DNA of 64,000 bases. It comes from an uncultured Clostridium sp. Lineage in GTDB: Bacteria > Bacillota_I > Bacilli_A > RF39 > UBA660. A program made the position numbers and the translations under genes. Shown here piece after piece: positions 24,658 to 33,202 of the stretch; position 1 is the stretch's first letter, and each line of letters begins with the position of its first letter. The stretch lies in the NCBI GenBank assembly GCA_905199855.1, contig CAJKHY010000003.1, positions 1-64,000 on the forward strand, in the 5' to 3' direction. The notes beneath the pieces are model-generated. The model ran no database searches and was not told where the DNA came from. It saw only the letters and a list, made by a program, of their open reading frames with translations.

Positions 24658-25724
24658 CTTTTTTTTAATCTTTTGTTCATGTTATGAAGGGCTACACCGT
24701 TCATGATTAAATTACCATGTTTGTATTCTTGATATTGAAGTCGGTTTGCCTCTTCGATGTCTTCTCCACCAAAGTATAGTATTTTAATACTTTCTTTTAG
24801 TTTTTTTAGTTTTTCTAGTCTTTCTGTTGGTGTACTTCTTACTTCGTCTTTTTTATAGTTATCACATTTTGATACTATAAATTTTTTCATTTCTCCATTT
24901 TCTTTTATTTCTTGGATTCCTTCAGTTATAAAGTCGTAAGAATCTATTCTTGATTTAATACGGTCTTTTATTTTAGGACAAAGTGTTGCTGTAGCATTTT
25001 GACAACTAAAGCATAGATGGTTTTGACTTTTAGTGTAAATTATGTCTATTAAATCTGCAAATATGTTTTGTGATAATTCATAAATTCCATTATTAATGTT
25101 ATTCGTTTTGGTGTATGAAGCAAATATTTCATTTATTGGTGTATTTATTTTTTTATTTTCTAATTCTCTTATTGTTCTTTCTGGTAATCTTAATAATAAG
25201 TTAGTATAATATGTCATTATCATTTCTTTTATCATGATAGATATTGTGGCTTTTTTATTATTTATTAAACTTTTTTCTATATATTTGACATTATTGTTAA
25301 CTTTGTTTTTTGTTATCTTTTTTGTAGATGTGTAAAGACTTAATGGAATAAGGTGGTTCTGTTTTAAGATGTCATTTACTATTGTAGATGTGTAAAAACT
25401 TAATGGAATAAGGTAGTACTGTTTTAAGATGTCATTTACTATTTGTAATAGTTCTTCTTCTGTTTTTGCTTCATTTATTTTTTTTATGATGTTACTTGTT
25501 TCATTTAATGAACAATGGGCGTTTAATTCGTTTGTTATTGATTTTGCTTTTCTTATGATTTCACTTTTTTCCTTGCTAGGTAATTTTATGATGTCTTCTT
25601 GGCTTAAGATGTTTTCAAAACATTTATCTTTTTTAGTAAAATATGGTATGAAATTACTTCTTTTTATTTTTTCTACCTCAGCAATTTGTCCGTTTTCTTT
25701 TTTAATTATAATACTTTTTCCCAT
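24648..25724 (-). CDS. Cysteine-motif protein of unknown function with internal duplication
   Basis: I do not recognise this 358-residue protein. A C-terminal part has a CxxC...C...C pattern (LCFSCQNATATLCPKI, then VSKCDNYKKD) that could bind zinc or a cluster. Residues about 95-134 contain a 20-residue tandem duplication (VNDILKQ..LIPLS.YTST twice). The rest is helical and highly charged. The frame is open upstream to 25859, but the promoter at 25759-25787 and the GGGGGAAT site fix the start at 25724. Its promoter box is shared with the 8667 and 50330 genes. Confidence 0.75.
   Translation of the reverse strand: MGKSIIIKKENGQIAEVEKIKRSNFIPYFTKKDKCFENILSQEDIIKLPSKEKSEIIRKAKSITNELNAHCSLNETSNIIKKINEAKTEEELLQIVNDILKQYYLIPLSFYTSTIVNDILKQNHLIPLSLYTSTKKITKNKVNNNVKYIEKSLINNKKATISIMIKEMIMTYYTNLLLRLPERTIRELENKKINTPINEIFASYTKTNNINNGIYELSQNIFADLIDIIYTKSQNHLCFSCQNATATLCPKIKDRIKSRIDSYDFITEGIQEIKENGEMKKFIVSKCDNYKKDEVRSTPTERLEKLKKLKESIKILYFGGEDIEEANRLQYQEYKHGNLIMNGVALHNMNKRLKKRKN
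25321..25440. repeat. 60-bp tandem duplication within a coding region
   Basis: 25321-25380 and 25381-25440 are adjacent 60-bp copies that differ at about four positions. The unit is a multiple of three, so the reading frame is kept and 20 residues are duplicated. Confidence 0.9.
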
Positions 25725-25758
25725 ATAAAATTCCCCCTTTTTTTGAAATATGACTCGT

Positions 25759-25787
25759 ATTATAGCACGTTTGTTTTTGTTTGTCAA
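25759..25787 (-). promoter_or_regulatory. Promoter with shared CGTGCTA box
   Basis: On the minus strand TTGACA (25787-25782), 17 bp, TATAAT (25764-25759). The segment around the -10 reads ACGTGCTATAATACGAG, matching the promoters at 10157-10185 and 50269-50298. Confidence 0.85.
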
Positions 25788-25843
25788 GTTTTTTATTCGA
25801 GTGGGAGGAGTACTAAAAACAATAACAAAAGAAAAAAGAAGAA

Positions 25844-27193
25844 TTATTTTCCTAGACAAAATCTTTTAAACATTTCGTCTAGCATTTCTTCTTTATATGT
25901 AGCACCGATTATTTCGCCTAGTATGTTCCATGCTTCTTTGATATCTATTTCTAATAGATATGGTTCTATTCCTTGACGTGTTTTATTAATTACTTCTTTT
26001 AGAATGTCATGGGCTTTTTTTAGTAATCCGATGCTTCTTGCACTTGTTAGATAATTCATATCTGTTGTTTCTATTTTATCAATGTTAAATAAGTATTTTA
26101 TTTTGTTTTTTAAATCATCTATTCCTATATTATATTCTGCACTTATTTTAACTATGTTTTCATGGTTAATTTCTTCAATATTGGTAGGTAAGTCTATTTT
26201 ATTTAAAACAATTATACTTGTTTTGTTTTTAATTAATTCTAATAAATATTTATCTTCTTCTGTTAATTGTTCATTACTGTTTAAGATAAGTATTATTAGG
26301 TTACTATTTTCTATAACTTCTTTGCTTTTGTTTACTCCAATTTGTTCTACAATATCATTTGTCTCTCTTATTCCTGCAGTATCAATTAGGTGGATAGGAA
26401 TGTTATCTATTTGGATTGTTCCTTCGACAATATCTCTTGTTGTTCCTGCAATATTGGTTACTATTGCTTTGTTTTCTTCTAAGAGTGTATTTAGTAAACT
26501 GCTTTTTCCAACATTTGGCCTACCTATTAGACATACTTTTATTCCTTCGGTTATTATTTTCCCATTTTCGCTTTGAGTTATTGTATCTTCTAGGCTTTTG
26601 TTTACTTCTTTTAGAATTGGTAATATTTTTTCATTGTTAATAACTTCGATATCATCGTATTCTGGGTAATCAATGTTTACTTCAATATTAGAGATTACTT
26701 GAATTAGTTTATCTCTTAGAGATATTATCTTATTTGAAACATTACCACTTAATTGGTTGATTGATAGTTTTCTGGATGTTTCTGTTTTGGCTTCGATTAG
26801 ATTCATGATACCATCGGCCTCGATTAGGTCAATTCTTCCATTTAAAAAGGCTCTTTTGGTGAATTCTCCTGGTTCTGCTAGACGAATACCTTTTTGAATA
26901 AGTAATTCTAATACTTTATTAGTTGTGGATATACCTCCATGGCAATTTATTTCGACAATGTCTTCTTTGGTATAGGTTTTAGGACTTTTCATGATGCTTA
27001 TTAGGACTTCATCTATTATTTCTTCTTTGTTTACGATATGTCCATAGTGAATGGTATGGGTGTTTACTTTGGTTAAATCTTTTCCTTTAAATATTTCATT
27101 TACTAATGGTATTGCATCTTTGCCACTTACTCTTATGATGGATATAGCTCCAACTCCTAAGGCCGTTGATATACCTGCAATTGTATCATTCAT
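25844..27193 (-). CDS. mnmE: tRNA modification GTPase MnmE
   Basis: The 449-residue protein has the folate-binding N-domain (TIAGISTALGVGAISIIRVSG at the start), a G domain with GRPNVGKSSLLN, AGTTRD, DTAG and NKID, and the C-terminal CLGK box. With MnmG it makes 5-carboxymethylaminomethyl uridine at wobble positions. A weak TATACT -10 lies upstream. In B. subtilis mnmE follows jag directly; here two unrecognised genes intervene. Confidence 0.97.
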   Translation of the reverse strand: MNDTIAGISTALGVGAISIIRVSGKDAIPLVNEIFKGKDLTKVNTHTIHYGHIVNKEEIIDEVLISIMKSPKTYTKEDIVEINCHGGISTTNKVLELLIQKGIRLAEPGEFTKRAFLNGRIDLIEADGIMNLIEAKTETSRKLSINQLSGNVSNKIISLRDKLIQVISNIEVNIDYPEYDDIEVINNEKILPILKEVNKSLEDTITQSENGKIITEGIKVCLIGRPNVGKSSLLNTLLEENKAIVTNIAGTTRDIVEGTIQIDNIPIHLIDTAGIRETNDIVEQIGVNKSKEVIENSNLIILILNSNEQLTEEDKYLLELIKNKTSIIVLNKIDLPTNIEEINHENIVKISAEYNIGIDDLKNKIKYLFNIDKIETTDMNYLTSARSIGLLKKAHDILKEVINKTRQGIEPYLLEIDIKEAWNILGEIIGATYKEEMLDEMFKRFCLGK

Positions 27194-27257
27194 ATTGTCA
27201 GTCCTTTCTTTTTTTTCCTAGTAGTATACCATATTTTGTTTATTTAGAAAAGTATTT

Positions 27258-27677
27258 TTAGATTTCATAATATTTTCTTTTTTTTACTTTTGGTAACTCT
27301 TTTGATGGAGTGTAGTTATAGATTAATGAGGCTGTCATAGTAACAAAACTTTCTTTATTATTTGAACAGATCTTCTTCTCAAGATTTATTCCTTTTTCCT
27401 GGCATAGGTCTTGGAAGTATTCTTCGTTGATGTTTTCAAATATTGGATTAGAATAATTATATTTTTTGCTATTTTTTTCACAATATGTATATTTGGTTTC
27501 AAATTTTGTTATTTTTTGTTCTTCTTCTAAATTTTCTATTATTTTATTTATTAAATCTTCTTTGATGTAGTTAAAAGCTTCTTCGGTTTCATTTTTTTTT
27601 GTTATTTTTATTATGTGATTTTCACATAGTTGGTCTAAATATTTTTTAAATTCTTTGTTTATTTCTATTTTACTCAT
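27258..27677 (-). CDS. Unknown 139-residue protein
   Basis: I do not recognise this protein. It is charged, soluble and mixed helical, with five Cys residues (including the CQEKGINLEKKIC pair near residue 94) but no clear metal motif. It begins ten bases after the stop of the 437-residue gene upstream and is probably co-transcribed with it. It lies in the interval between jag and mnmE, which is usually empty. Confidence 0.65.
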   Translation of the reverse strand: MSKIEINKEFKKYLDQLCENHIIKITKKNETEEAFNYIKEDLINKIIENLEEEQKITKFETKYTYCEKNSKKYNYSNPIFENINEEYFQDLCQEKGINLEKKICSNNKESFVTMTASLIYNYTPSKELPKVKKRKYYEI

Positions 27678-27687
27678 TTTTTTACTC

Positions 27688-29001
27688 CTATTTTGTTTTA
27701 TTTTTTAGTTTACTAGATATGAGTTGTTGAACTTGTTCATCTATTTTTCTTTGTTCTTCTTCATTTATGTTATTTAATATGGTATCTTTATTATATTGTT
27801 TGATTCTTTGTTTTATTGATTCATTGTCTTGTTTGGTTGAAAATGAAGATTTTTTTTCTAATATCATTATGATACCATAGGTGTTATTTTCTAGGTACTC
27901 ACAGATTATTCTTGCTTGTGAAGAGTTAGAATTAGATCTTATTCTTTTTATTTTACGATATGGGATGTCTTTTTGATATGTACTCTTTAATGGGATATTA
28001 TTTTCTTTTATTTTGATTAGAAGAGAATAGATATCTTTTAATGTTTTTTGTTCTTCTATATTATCTATATCTTTTAAGATGTTATTAGATAGATAAACTA
28101 TTTTATTTTTATGATTTTGGTAATCAAAGTAGGTATCTGTTGGTTCTTCTTCAATACTTTCTTCTTTTTCTTTTAGATGTTTAAATAGTTCATATAGGAT
28201 ATCAATATTTTCTTTTACTATTTGTTTATCTTCTTCGTCTAATTCATTTAATAGAGATGTTTCTTCTTCGATTTCTTCTTTTAAGATGCTACTTAATATA
28301 ACAATAGTATTTGTTGTATTGGAATTGTTTTCATATATGTTATTGTTTATTAAAACATCAAGTTTTTGAATTTTTTCTTCAATTGTTGGTAATTTATCAA
28401 TTTCGGTAATAAAGACTTGTTTTGCTATGTCAAATGTTAGGGAGAAGCCTTCTTCGATTAGGTCTTTTTTACTCGGTGTATCTTTTAAAATTTCTTCTCT
28501 GTTAATTTGTTTAATAGTATTTTCTTCTATATATTTAGATATTTGCTCATATTCTTCTTTGGTTAGGGGAATATTTTTAATAATGTTATTTAATTTGTTT
28601 GGTTCTAGATTATAGAGTTTGGTTTTCTGTAAAATGTTTTTTATGTTTTCTAGGATGTCTATGTCTTTGATAATTAGAGTTTCTTTAGTTTGGAGGGAAA
28701 GTTTTTTTAAATATTCTAAAAGGACATTTACTTCAATAAGATAGTCTTCTATTCCGTTTGTTCCAATTTGTTTATATGCTATATAGATTTCTTGAGCATT
28801 TTTAATGGATTTGTTGTTTTGAAAATCCGGTATGAGTTTTGTAAATATAGAATTTAATAAGTTTGTATTGTTTTTATCTAATATGCTAAGTGGTTCATGT
28901 GTATATATTTCTAAGAACTTTTCGATATTTTCTTTTAGTTCTTGTTTTTGAGTTTCTTTTATAATTGTTTCTTCTATTTTGTTAATAAGAAAATTTTCCA
29001 T
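27688..29001 (-). CDS. Unknown helical protein with RelE-like C-terminal segment
   Basis: The 437-residue protein is not recognised as a whole. Residues 1-300 are strongly helical, rich in E, K, I and N, with an acidic patch at about 240-290. Residues about 302-410 show a RelE/ParE-like pattern: helices, then IPYRKIKRIRS, ARIICEYLENNTYGIIMILEKKS and SIKQRIKQYN. That resemblance is judged by eye and is tentative. It has its own promoter and follows the jag terminator. No antitoxin-like neighbour is obvious, unless the 139-residue gene downstream plays that part. Confidence 0.65.
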   Translation of the reverse strand: MENFLINKIEETIIKETQKQELKENIEKFLEIYTHEPLSILDKNNTNLLNSIFTKLIPDFQNNKSIKNAQEIYIAYKQIGTNGIEDYLIEVNVLLEYLKKLSLQTKETLIIKDIDILENIKNILQKTKLYNLEPNKLNNIIKNIPLTKEEYEQISKYIEENTIKQINREEILKDTPSKKDLIEEGFSLTFDIAKQVFITEIDKLPTIEEKIQKLDVLINNNIYENNSNTTNTIVILSSILKEEIEEETSLLNELDEEDKQIVKENIDILYELFKHLKEKEESIEEEPTDTYFDYQNHKNKIVYLSNNILKDIDNIEEQKTLKDIYSLLIKIKENNIPLKSTYQKDIPYRKIKRIRSNSNSSQARIICEYLENNTYGIIMILEKKSSFSTKQDNESIKQRIKQYNKDTILNNINEEEQRKIDEQVQQLISSKLKNKTK

Positions 29002-29025
29002 TTATTTTTCACCTACCTTGATTAA

Positions 29026-29054
29026 ATTATACTATTGATAATTGGTTTTGACAA
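29026..29054 (-). promoter_or_regulatory. SigA-type promoter of the 437-residue gene
   Basis: On the minus strand TTGTCA (29054-29049) and TATAAT (29031-29026) are spaced by 17 bp, about 25 bp before the start codon. Confidence 0.7.
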
Positions 29055-29064
29055 GGCGATTTGA

Positions 29065-29094
29065 CAGAAAAAAAGAAACTATTTTGTTTCTTTT
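29065..29094 (-). terminator. Intrinsic terminator of jag
   Basis: AAAAGAAAC (29071-29079) pairs with GTTTCTTTT (29086-29094) over the jag stop codon. A T-run follows on the minus strand. Confidence 0.75.
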
Positions 29095-29690
29095 GGTTTG
29101 ATAACAACGCATCTATTTGGTTCCTCGCCAGTACTTTCTGTGTATACGTATCGATTATTAGATAAAGCTTCATGAATGATTCTTCTTTCATATGAGTTCA
29201 TGCTATCTAATTTAGCTTCAATTTTAGTTTTAGATACTTCTTTAGCGGTGTTTTTTGCTAGGTATTCTAATGATTTTATTCTTTTTTCTTTGTAGTTTTC
29301 AACGTCTAAGATAATGGATATTTTTTCTTCTAAGACATTGTATACCATTTGTTTGATAAGGTTTTGTAAGGCGGATATAGTACGACCATTTTTACCTATT
29401 AGTATGGCATTGTTGTCTGAAAATATTTTGATAGATATTGTTTCATTTCTTTTTCTTACTTCTAGGTTGATGTTTACTCCCATACTTTTTGTTATTTCAT
29501 TCAATGTGTCTTTGATAAAGTCTACTATTTCGTCTTGTTTAATTACTTTAACTACAACTTTTTTCTTAACGATGCCTTTTGTTTCTTCTAGGACTTCAAC
29601 GATAAGATTTTCTCTTATAGTATTTAGTTCGTTTACGGCTTTGTTGATGGCTTCCTCTTTATTCTTTCCTTCGTACGTGTACGATTTCAT
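29079..29690 (-). CDS. jag: RNA-binding protein Jag/KhpB
   Basis: The 203-residue protein has the Jag N-terminal domain (MKSYTYEGKNKEEAINKAV), a KH domain with the GxxG loop in ILIGKNGRTISALQNL (residues about 101-116), and an R3H domain (RRIIHEALSNNRYVYTESTG, about 168-187). KhpB forms an RNA-binding complex with KhpA and affects cell division and elongation. It follows yidC by three bases in the rpmH-rnpA-yidC-jag cluster. It ends in its own terminator. Confidence 0.95.
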   Translation of the reverse strand: MKSYTYEGKNKEEAINKAVNELNTIRENLIVEVLEETKGIVKKKVVVKVIKQDEIVDFIKDTLNEITKSMGVNINLEVRKRNETISIKIFSDNNAILIGKNGRTISALQNLIKQMVYNVLEEKISIILDVENYKEKRIKSLEYLAKNTAKEVSKTKIEAKLDSMNSYERRIIHEALSNNRYVYTESTGEEPNRCVVIKPKETK

Positions 29691-29693
29691 TTT

Positions 29694-30608
29694 TTATACC
29701 TTCTTTCTTTTAACTATTTCATTTTGCACTATTGTGAATAAACTTGATGTTATCCAATAAATTGCTATTGCTGTTGGTAGGGTAATGGATGCCATTGCTA
29801 TAAAGAATAACATAAAATAAATAGTAAATTTCATTTGATTTGCTGCTTGAGTTGCTTGATCTTTTAATGTATTTTTAAATGAGAAATAGGTAGTACCAAT
29901 GATAAGGATAATTAAAATTATGTAGTAATAATTGCCATTTGCAATACCGACTGAAGGGTTAGTCCCCATTTGAAGAGATAAGAATTTTTTTTCAAATATT
30001 GCTGGAACACGGTTGATAGCTTCAAGGAAAGCAAAGAATAATGGTAATTGGATAAAAGCAAGTAAACAACCTGATGCTGGTGAAATATTATATTTTTTAT
30101 ATATTATCATTAGTTCTTGAGCTTTTTGCATTTGACTTTCACGATCTAGTTTATCAGCATATTTTTTTTCTAGTTTGTCTAGTTCAGGTTTTGCTTTTTT
30201 CATATTTTCGGATTGTACTGCGGTTTTATTTGTAAGAGGATAGGCAATTAAACGAATAATTATGGTTGCTATAATGATTGCAAGACCATTATTTTTTACT
30301 ATTTTACCTATTTGGATTATTGCCCAGGCTAGTGGTTTTACAAATATTGAAGTCCAAAGTCCTTCATAGCCTCCATCTGTTGGTTTGAAATTATCACATG
30401 TAGGTAGTTTGGTTATATCTTTGTTATTTTCTTTATATAGTTTGATTGCATTTTCATTAGTTGGTTGACAAAGAATATTTTCTGTTAATGATTGTCCTGT
30501 TTCTTTATTGACTATTGTTTTTTTATCATCACCTTTTAGGTATTTTGTACATCCCGTTAATAGGAACAGTGATAATACTATAATTATTATTTTTTTATTT
30601 TTTGACAT
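29694..30608 (-). CDS. yidC: Membrane protein insertase YidC/SpoIIIJ
   Basis: The 304-residue protein has a lipoprotein signal (LFLLTGCTKYLKG, lipid Cys near residue 20), an external N-terminal segment of about 70 residues and five membrane helices. The conserved hydrophilic-groove region starts with IIIRLIAYPLTNKTAVQSEN. YidC inserts membrane proteins alone or with Sec; Gram-positive SpoIIIJ is needed in sporulation. The start overlaps the end of rnpA by 14 bases. The extended external segment holds two Cys residues. Confidence 0.95.
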   Translation of the reverse strand: MSKNKKIIIIVLSLFLLTGCTKYLKGDDKKTIVNKETGQSLTENILCQPTNENAIKLYKENNKDITKLPTCDNFKPTDGGYEGLWTSIFVKPLAWAIIQIGKIVKNNGLAIIIATIIIRLIAYPLTNKTAVQSENMKKAKPELDKLEKKYADKLDRESQMQKAQELMIIYKKYNISPASGCLLAFIQLPLFFAFLEAINRVPAIFEKKFLSLQMGTNPSVGIANGNYYYIILIILIIGTTYFSFKNTLKDQATQAANQMKFTIYFMLFFIAMASITLPTAIAIYWITSSLFTIVQNEIVKRKKV

Positions 30609-30939
30609 GTTTTTCTCCTTCTACTTTATTGAATAGGTTAATTAATTCAGTTTGCATTTTAGAATAATCAATATTTTTTACCCACTCTCTTACTATTATA
30701 ACATAATCATATGATTTTGGTATAGATATTTTGTTATTATCAATAATACTTTTTATTTGTCTTTTGATTTTGTTGCGGGTAACGGCATTTCCTGTTTTTT
30801 TAGGAATTGAGATGCCATAGTAATTTTTCTCTTGATTAGGTTGATAGAAAATACTAAAATATTTATTTTTAATAGCATTTTTTTTGTTTATTATTTTGGA
30901 AAATTCATAATTTTTTTTAATAATTTCTTTTTTTTTCAT
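30595..30939 (-). CDS. rnpA: Ribonuclease P protein component
   Basis: The 114-residue basic protein carries the RnpA core GISIPKKTGNAVTRNKIKRQ (residues about 48-67), which includes the RNR motif. It assists RNase P RNA in maturing tRNA 5' ends. The frame is open to 30966, but the TGGAGGAAC site fixes the ATG at 30939. It lies 43 bases downstream of rpmH, with a terminator-like hairpin between. Confidence 0.95.
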   Translation of the reverse strand: MKKKEIIKKNYEFSKIINKKNAIKNKYFSIFYQPNQEKNYYGISIPKKTGNAVTRNKIKRQIKSIIDNNKISIPKSYDYVIIVREWVKNIDYSKMQTELINLFNKVEGEKHVKK

Positions 30940-30955
30940 ATGTTCCTCCAATAAG

Positions 30956-30981
30956 AAAAAAGCCACTTAAAAGATTAGTGG
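30956..30981 (-). terminator. Terminator/attenuator between rpmH and rnpA
   Basis: CCACT (30963-30967) pairs with AGTGG (30977-30981); six T residues follow on the minus strand. The short stem suggests partial termination, giving more rpmH than rnpA message. Confidence 0.55.
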
Positions 30982-30982
30982 T

Positions 30983-31105
30983 TTAAGCACATAATTTTTT
31001 ACGGCCTTTTGCTCTTCTTTTGTTTAATACTTTTCCTTCAATACGGGCAAAGAAACCATGTTTTTTCTTTTTATTTCTATTATTTGGTTGAAAAGTTCTT
31101 TTCAT
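30983..31105 (-). CDS. rpmH: Ribosomal protein L34, shortened
   Basis: A 40-codon gene not listed among longer frames. It encodes [20 protein letters not shown] followed by [20 protein letters not shown]. It is clearly L34, but the usual length is 44 residues: four residues are missing where most L34 have the M.T..GR segment before VL..RR. A strong TTGGAGGTG site precedes the ATG, and a good promoter lies 45 bp upstream. L34 is part of the large subunit, and rpmH heads the rnpA-yidC-jag cluster beside the origin. Confidence 0.95.
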   Translation of the reverse strand: MKRTFQPNNRNKKKKHGFFARIEGKVLNKRRAKGRKKLCA

Positions 31106-31149
31106 TATTACACCTCCAAAGTTCTTTTTTTAATATAAAATGCTATTTT

Positions 31150-31178
31150 ATTATATAGGTGTTTTATTTTAAAGTCAA
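31150..31178 (-). promoter_or_regulatory. SigA-type promoter of rpmH
   Basis: On the minus strand TTGACT (31178-31173), 17 bp, TATAAT (31155-31150). This is the first promoter of the rpmH-rnpA-yidC-jag cluster. Confidence 0.85.
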
Positions 31179-31421
31179 TAAAAATTTTTATTTTGTCTAT
31201 TTTTTTGTTATGATACAAGTTATTTATAGTTGATATTGACATTAGCAAATAATGTCTTTTTTTATTAGAATGTTGTATCCTAAATAAGGTATGTTTCTAT
31301 TTTTTAACTAAATTTTTCTTGTGATAACGGCGTAGCAAAGGCATAAGAAAATTAAAATTGGTGTTTTAAAAATTATAGTTTTGGTGTATAATGGTTTTAA
31401 GAATAGAATTTGGGTGATTAT
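31179..31421. other. rpmH-herA divergent intergenic region
   Basis: The stretch is AT-rich and has no open frame. It holds copy C of the short interspersed element (31332-31346). A TATAAT at 31387-31392 may serve the HerA-like gene, though no convincing -35 is visible. Confidence 0.5.
31332..31346. repeat. Short interspersed element, copy C
   Basis: GTAGCAAAGGCATAA is identical to copy B at 5459-5473. Here it is not beside a recognisable terminator but in the divergent spacer between rpmH and the HerA-like gene. Confidence 0.6.
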
Positions 31422-33188
31422 ATGTTTAAGAGGATACTTGCTATTAGTAAGAATTATGCTTTTGTAGAGATAGATAATTTAATGAGTGAAGATTTGCTTA
31501 ATTATTATGTTATTTTTGTCGATGATGATAAGAAGTTTCTTGGCGAGGTTAATGAGGTAGATGGTAATAGGGTTAAGATTACTTTTTTAGGCGAATTTAT
31601 TAATGATAAGTTTGTTAGTGGTATTATTAGAAAACCTAGTTTGACTTCTAATATTAGAATTATTAACAATATTGAGCTCGATGAGTTAATGGGGACTGTT
31701 AATGATAAGAATATGGTTCTTGGTTTATCTCCTTTATATAATGATCATCCAATTAATATAGATATTAATAGTATGTTTAGTAACCATAGTTCAATATTTG
31801 GTAACACAGGAAGTGGTAAAACATATGGGGTTGCTAGAATTTATCAGTCTTTGTTTGATAGAAATGATATTATTCCTTTTAATGCTAATATTTTTATATT
31901 TAATTCAACTAATGAGTATCATAATTCTTTTTCTTCTATTAATAAGTTTAATATTAATTATAATTATAAGATGTATACGACTAATACTAATAATAAGGAT
32001 AGTTTAATTATTAAGTTGCCTCTTTGGCATTTAACTGTTGATGATTATGCTAATTTACTTGATGTTTACGAATATTCACAGATTAATATTATAGAGAAGA
32101 TGTTATCCTATGTATGTGCTTTTGCTAAGAATGATGAGTATTCAATAAGATATAAGAATCATTTGATAGCTTCTGCAATTATATCAGTTATGTATACGAA
32201 TCAAACGGCTTTTAGGATAAGGGATCAAATATTTAATATTCTTAGTACTTGCAGTACAAAAGATTTAAATTTGGATTATGAAATTCCTGGTGTTGGATAT
32301 ACTAGAACTTTTAGAAAATGTTTTGATATTGATAGTCAAGGAGAATTTGTTGAGCGATTACTTGTTTCTAAATATGTGGAACAGTTTGTTGATAATAATA
32401 CGAAATGGAATGAAGATTATACTCCCATTTATTATACTTTAGAGGATTTAGAGATAGCTTTAAACTTTACTTTGATTAGTGAAGGATTACTTTTAAATGA
32501 AAAATATTATGCGGAGGCGATTGCTTTAAAAGTAAAGTTGCATTCTATTATTAATAGTTCTTATCATAAATTTTTTGATTATAATAGATTTGTTAGTTTG
32601 ACTGAGTTTATTACTGATATCGTGGTTAATAAAGAAAATAAAAGATGTCAAATAATTAATTTTGTCTTAGAAGATGTGGATGATAGATTTGCTAAGGCTT
32701 TAACTAAGATTTATTCAAGATTATTTTTTAAGTTTGCTAGAAGTTTGCCTCAGCGTGGGACATTTCCTATGCATATTTTATTGGAAGAAGCCCACAGATA
32801 TGTGCAAAACGATGCAGATACTAGGACTTTAGGTTATAATATTTTTGAGAGAATTGCTAAGGAAGGTAGAAAATATGGGGTAATTTTAGATTTGGTTACT
32901 CAAAGGCCTACGGAATTATCCGAATCAGTTATTTCTCAGTGTAGTAACTTTTTGATTTTTAAGATTAATCACCCAACTGATTTAGATTATATTGGTAAAA
33001 TGGTTCCTAATATTACGGATGATATAATTGAAAAGCAAAAAAGTTTGCAGTCTGGGATATGCGTAGCGTTTGGCAAGATGATGAAGTTACCTATGATAGT
33101 TAAGATGAAACTTCCTAATCCTCCTCCTAGCTCCGCGAATGCTGATGTATATGATAAATGGATGTTTAATTTAAAAGGTAGATATTAA
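31422..33188 (+). CDS. HerA-like DUF87 ATPase
   Basis: The 588-residue protein has an N-terminal HAS-barrel-like beta domain (residues about 1-95), the Walker A motif GNTGSGKTYGVARI (about 127-140) and the Walker B ILLEEAHRY (near residue 445). The sensor region TQRPTELSESVISQCSNFL and the C-terminal AFGKMMKLPMIVKM fit HerA/FtsK-type hexameric translocases. HerA usually works with the nuclease NurA in end processing; no nuclease or Sir2 partner is adjacent. GGGTGAT before the ATG at 31422 is the RBS. It stands between rpmH and dnaA, a place normally empty. Confidence 0.88.
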   Translation: MFKRILAISKNYAFVEIDNLMSEDLLNYYVIFVDDDKKFLGEVNEVDGNRVKITFLGEFINDKFVSGIIRKPSLTSNIRIINNIELDELMGTVNDKNMVLGLSPLYNDHPINIDINSMFSNHSSIFGNTGSGKTYGVARIYQSLFDRNDIIPFNANIFIFNSTNEYHNSFSSINKFNINYNYKMYTTNTNNKDSLIIKLPLWHLTVDDYANLLDVYEYSQINIIEKMLSYVCAFAKNDEYSIRYKNHLIASAIISVMYTNQTAFRIRDQIFNILSTCSTKDLNLDYEIPGVGYTRTFRKCFDIDSQGEFVERLLVSKYVEQFVDNNTKWNEDYTPIYYTLEDLEIALNFTLISEGLLLNEKYYAEAIALKVKLHSIINSSYHKFFDYNRFVSLTEFITDIVVNKENKRCQIINFVLEDVDDRFAKALTKIYSRLFFKFARSLPQRGTFPMHILLEEAHRYVQNDADTRTLGYNIFERIAKEGRKYGVILDLVTQRPTELSESVISQCSNFLIFKINHPTDLDYIGKMVPNITDDIIEKQKSLQSGICVAFGKMMKLPMIVKMKLPNPPPSSANADVYDKWMFNLKGRY

Positions 33189-33202
33189 TCTATCTTTTTT
33201 TT
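33177..33202 (+). terminator. Intrinsic terminator of the HerA-like gene
   Basis: GGTAGAT (33177-33183) pairs with ATCTATC (33188-33194, one G-U) around ATTA, followed by eight T residues. It covers the stop codon. Confidence 0.7.

Noticed and set aside
31422..33188. Antiphage HerA defence system
   Set aside because: No nuclease, Sir2 or DUF4297-type partner is adjacent, and neighbours are housekeeping genes.
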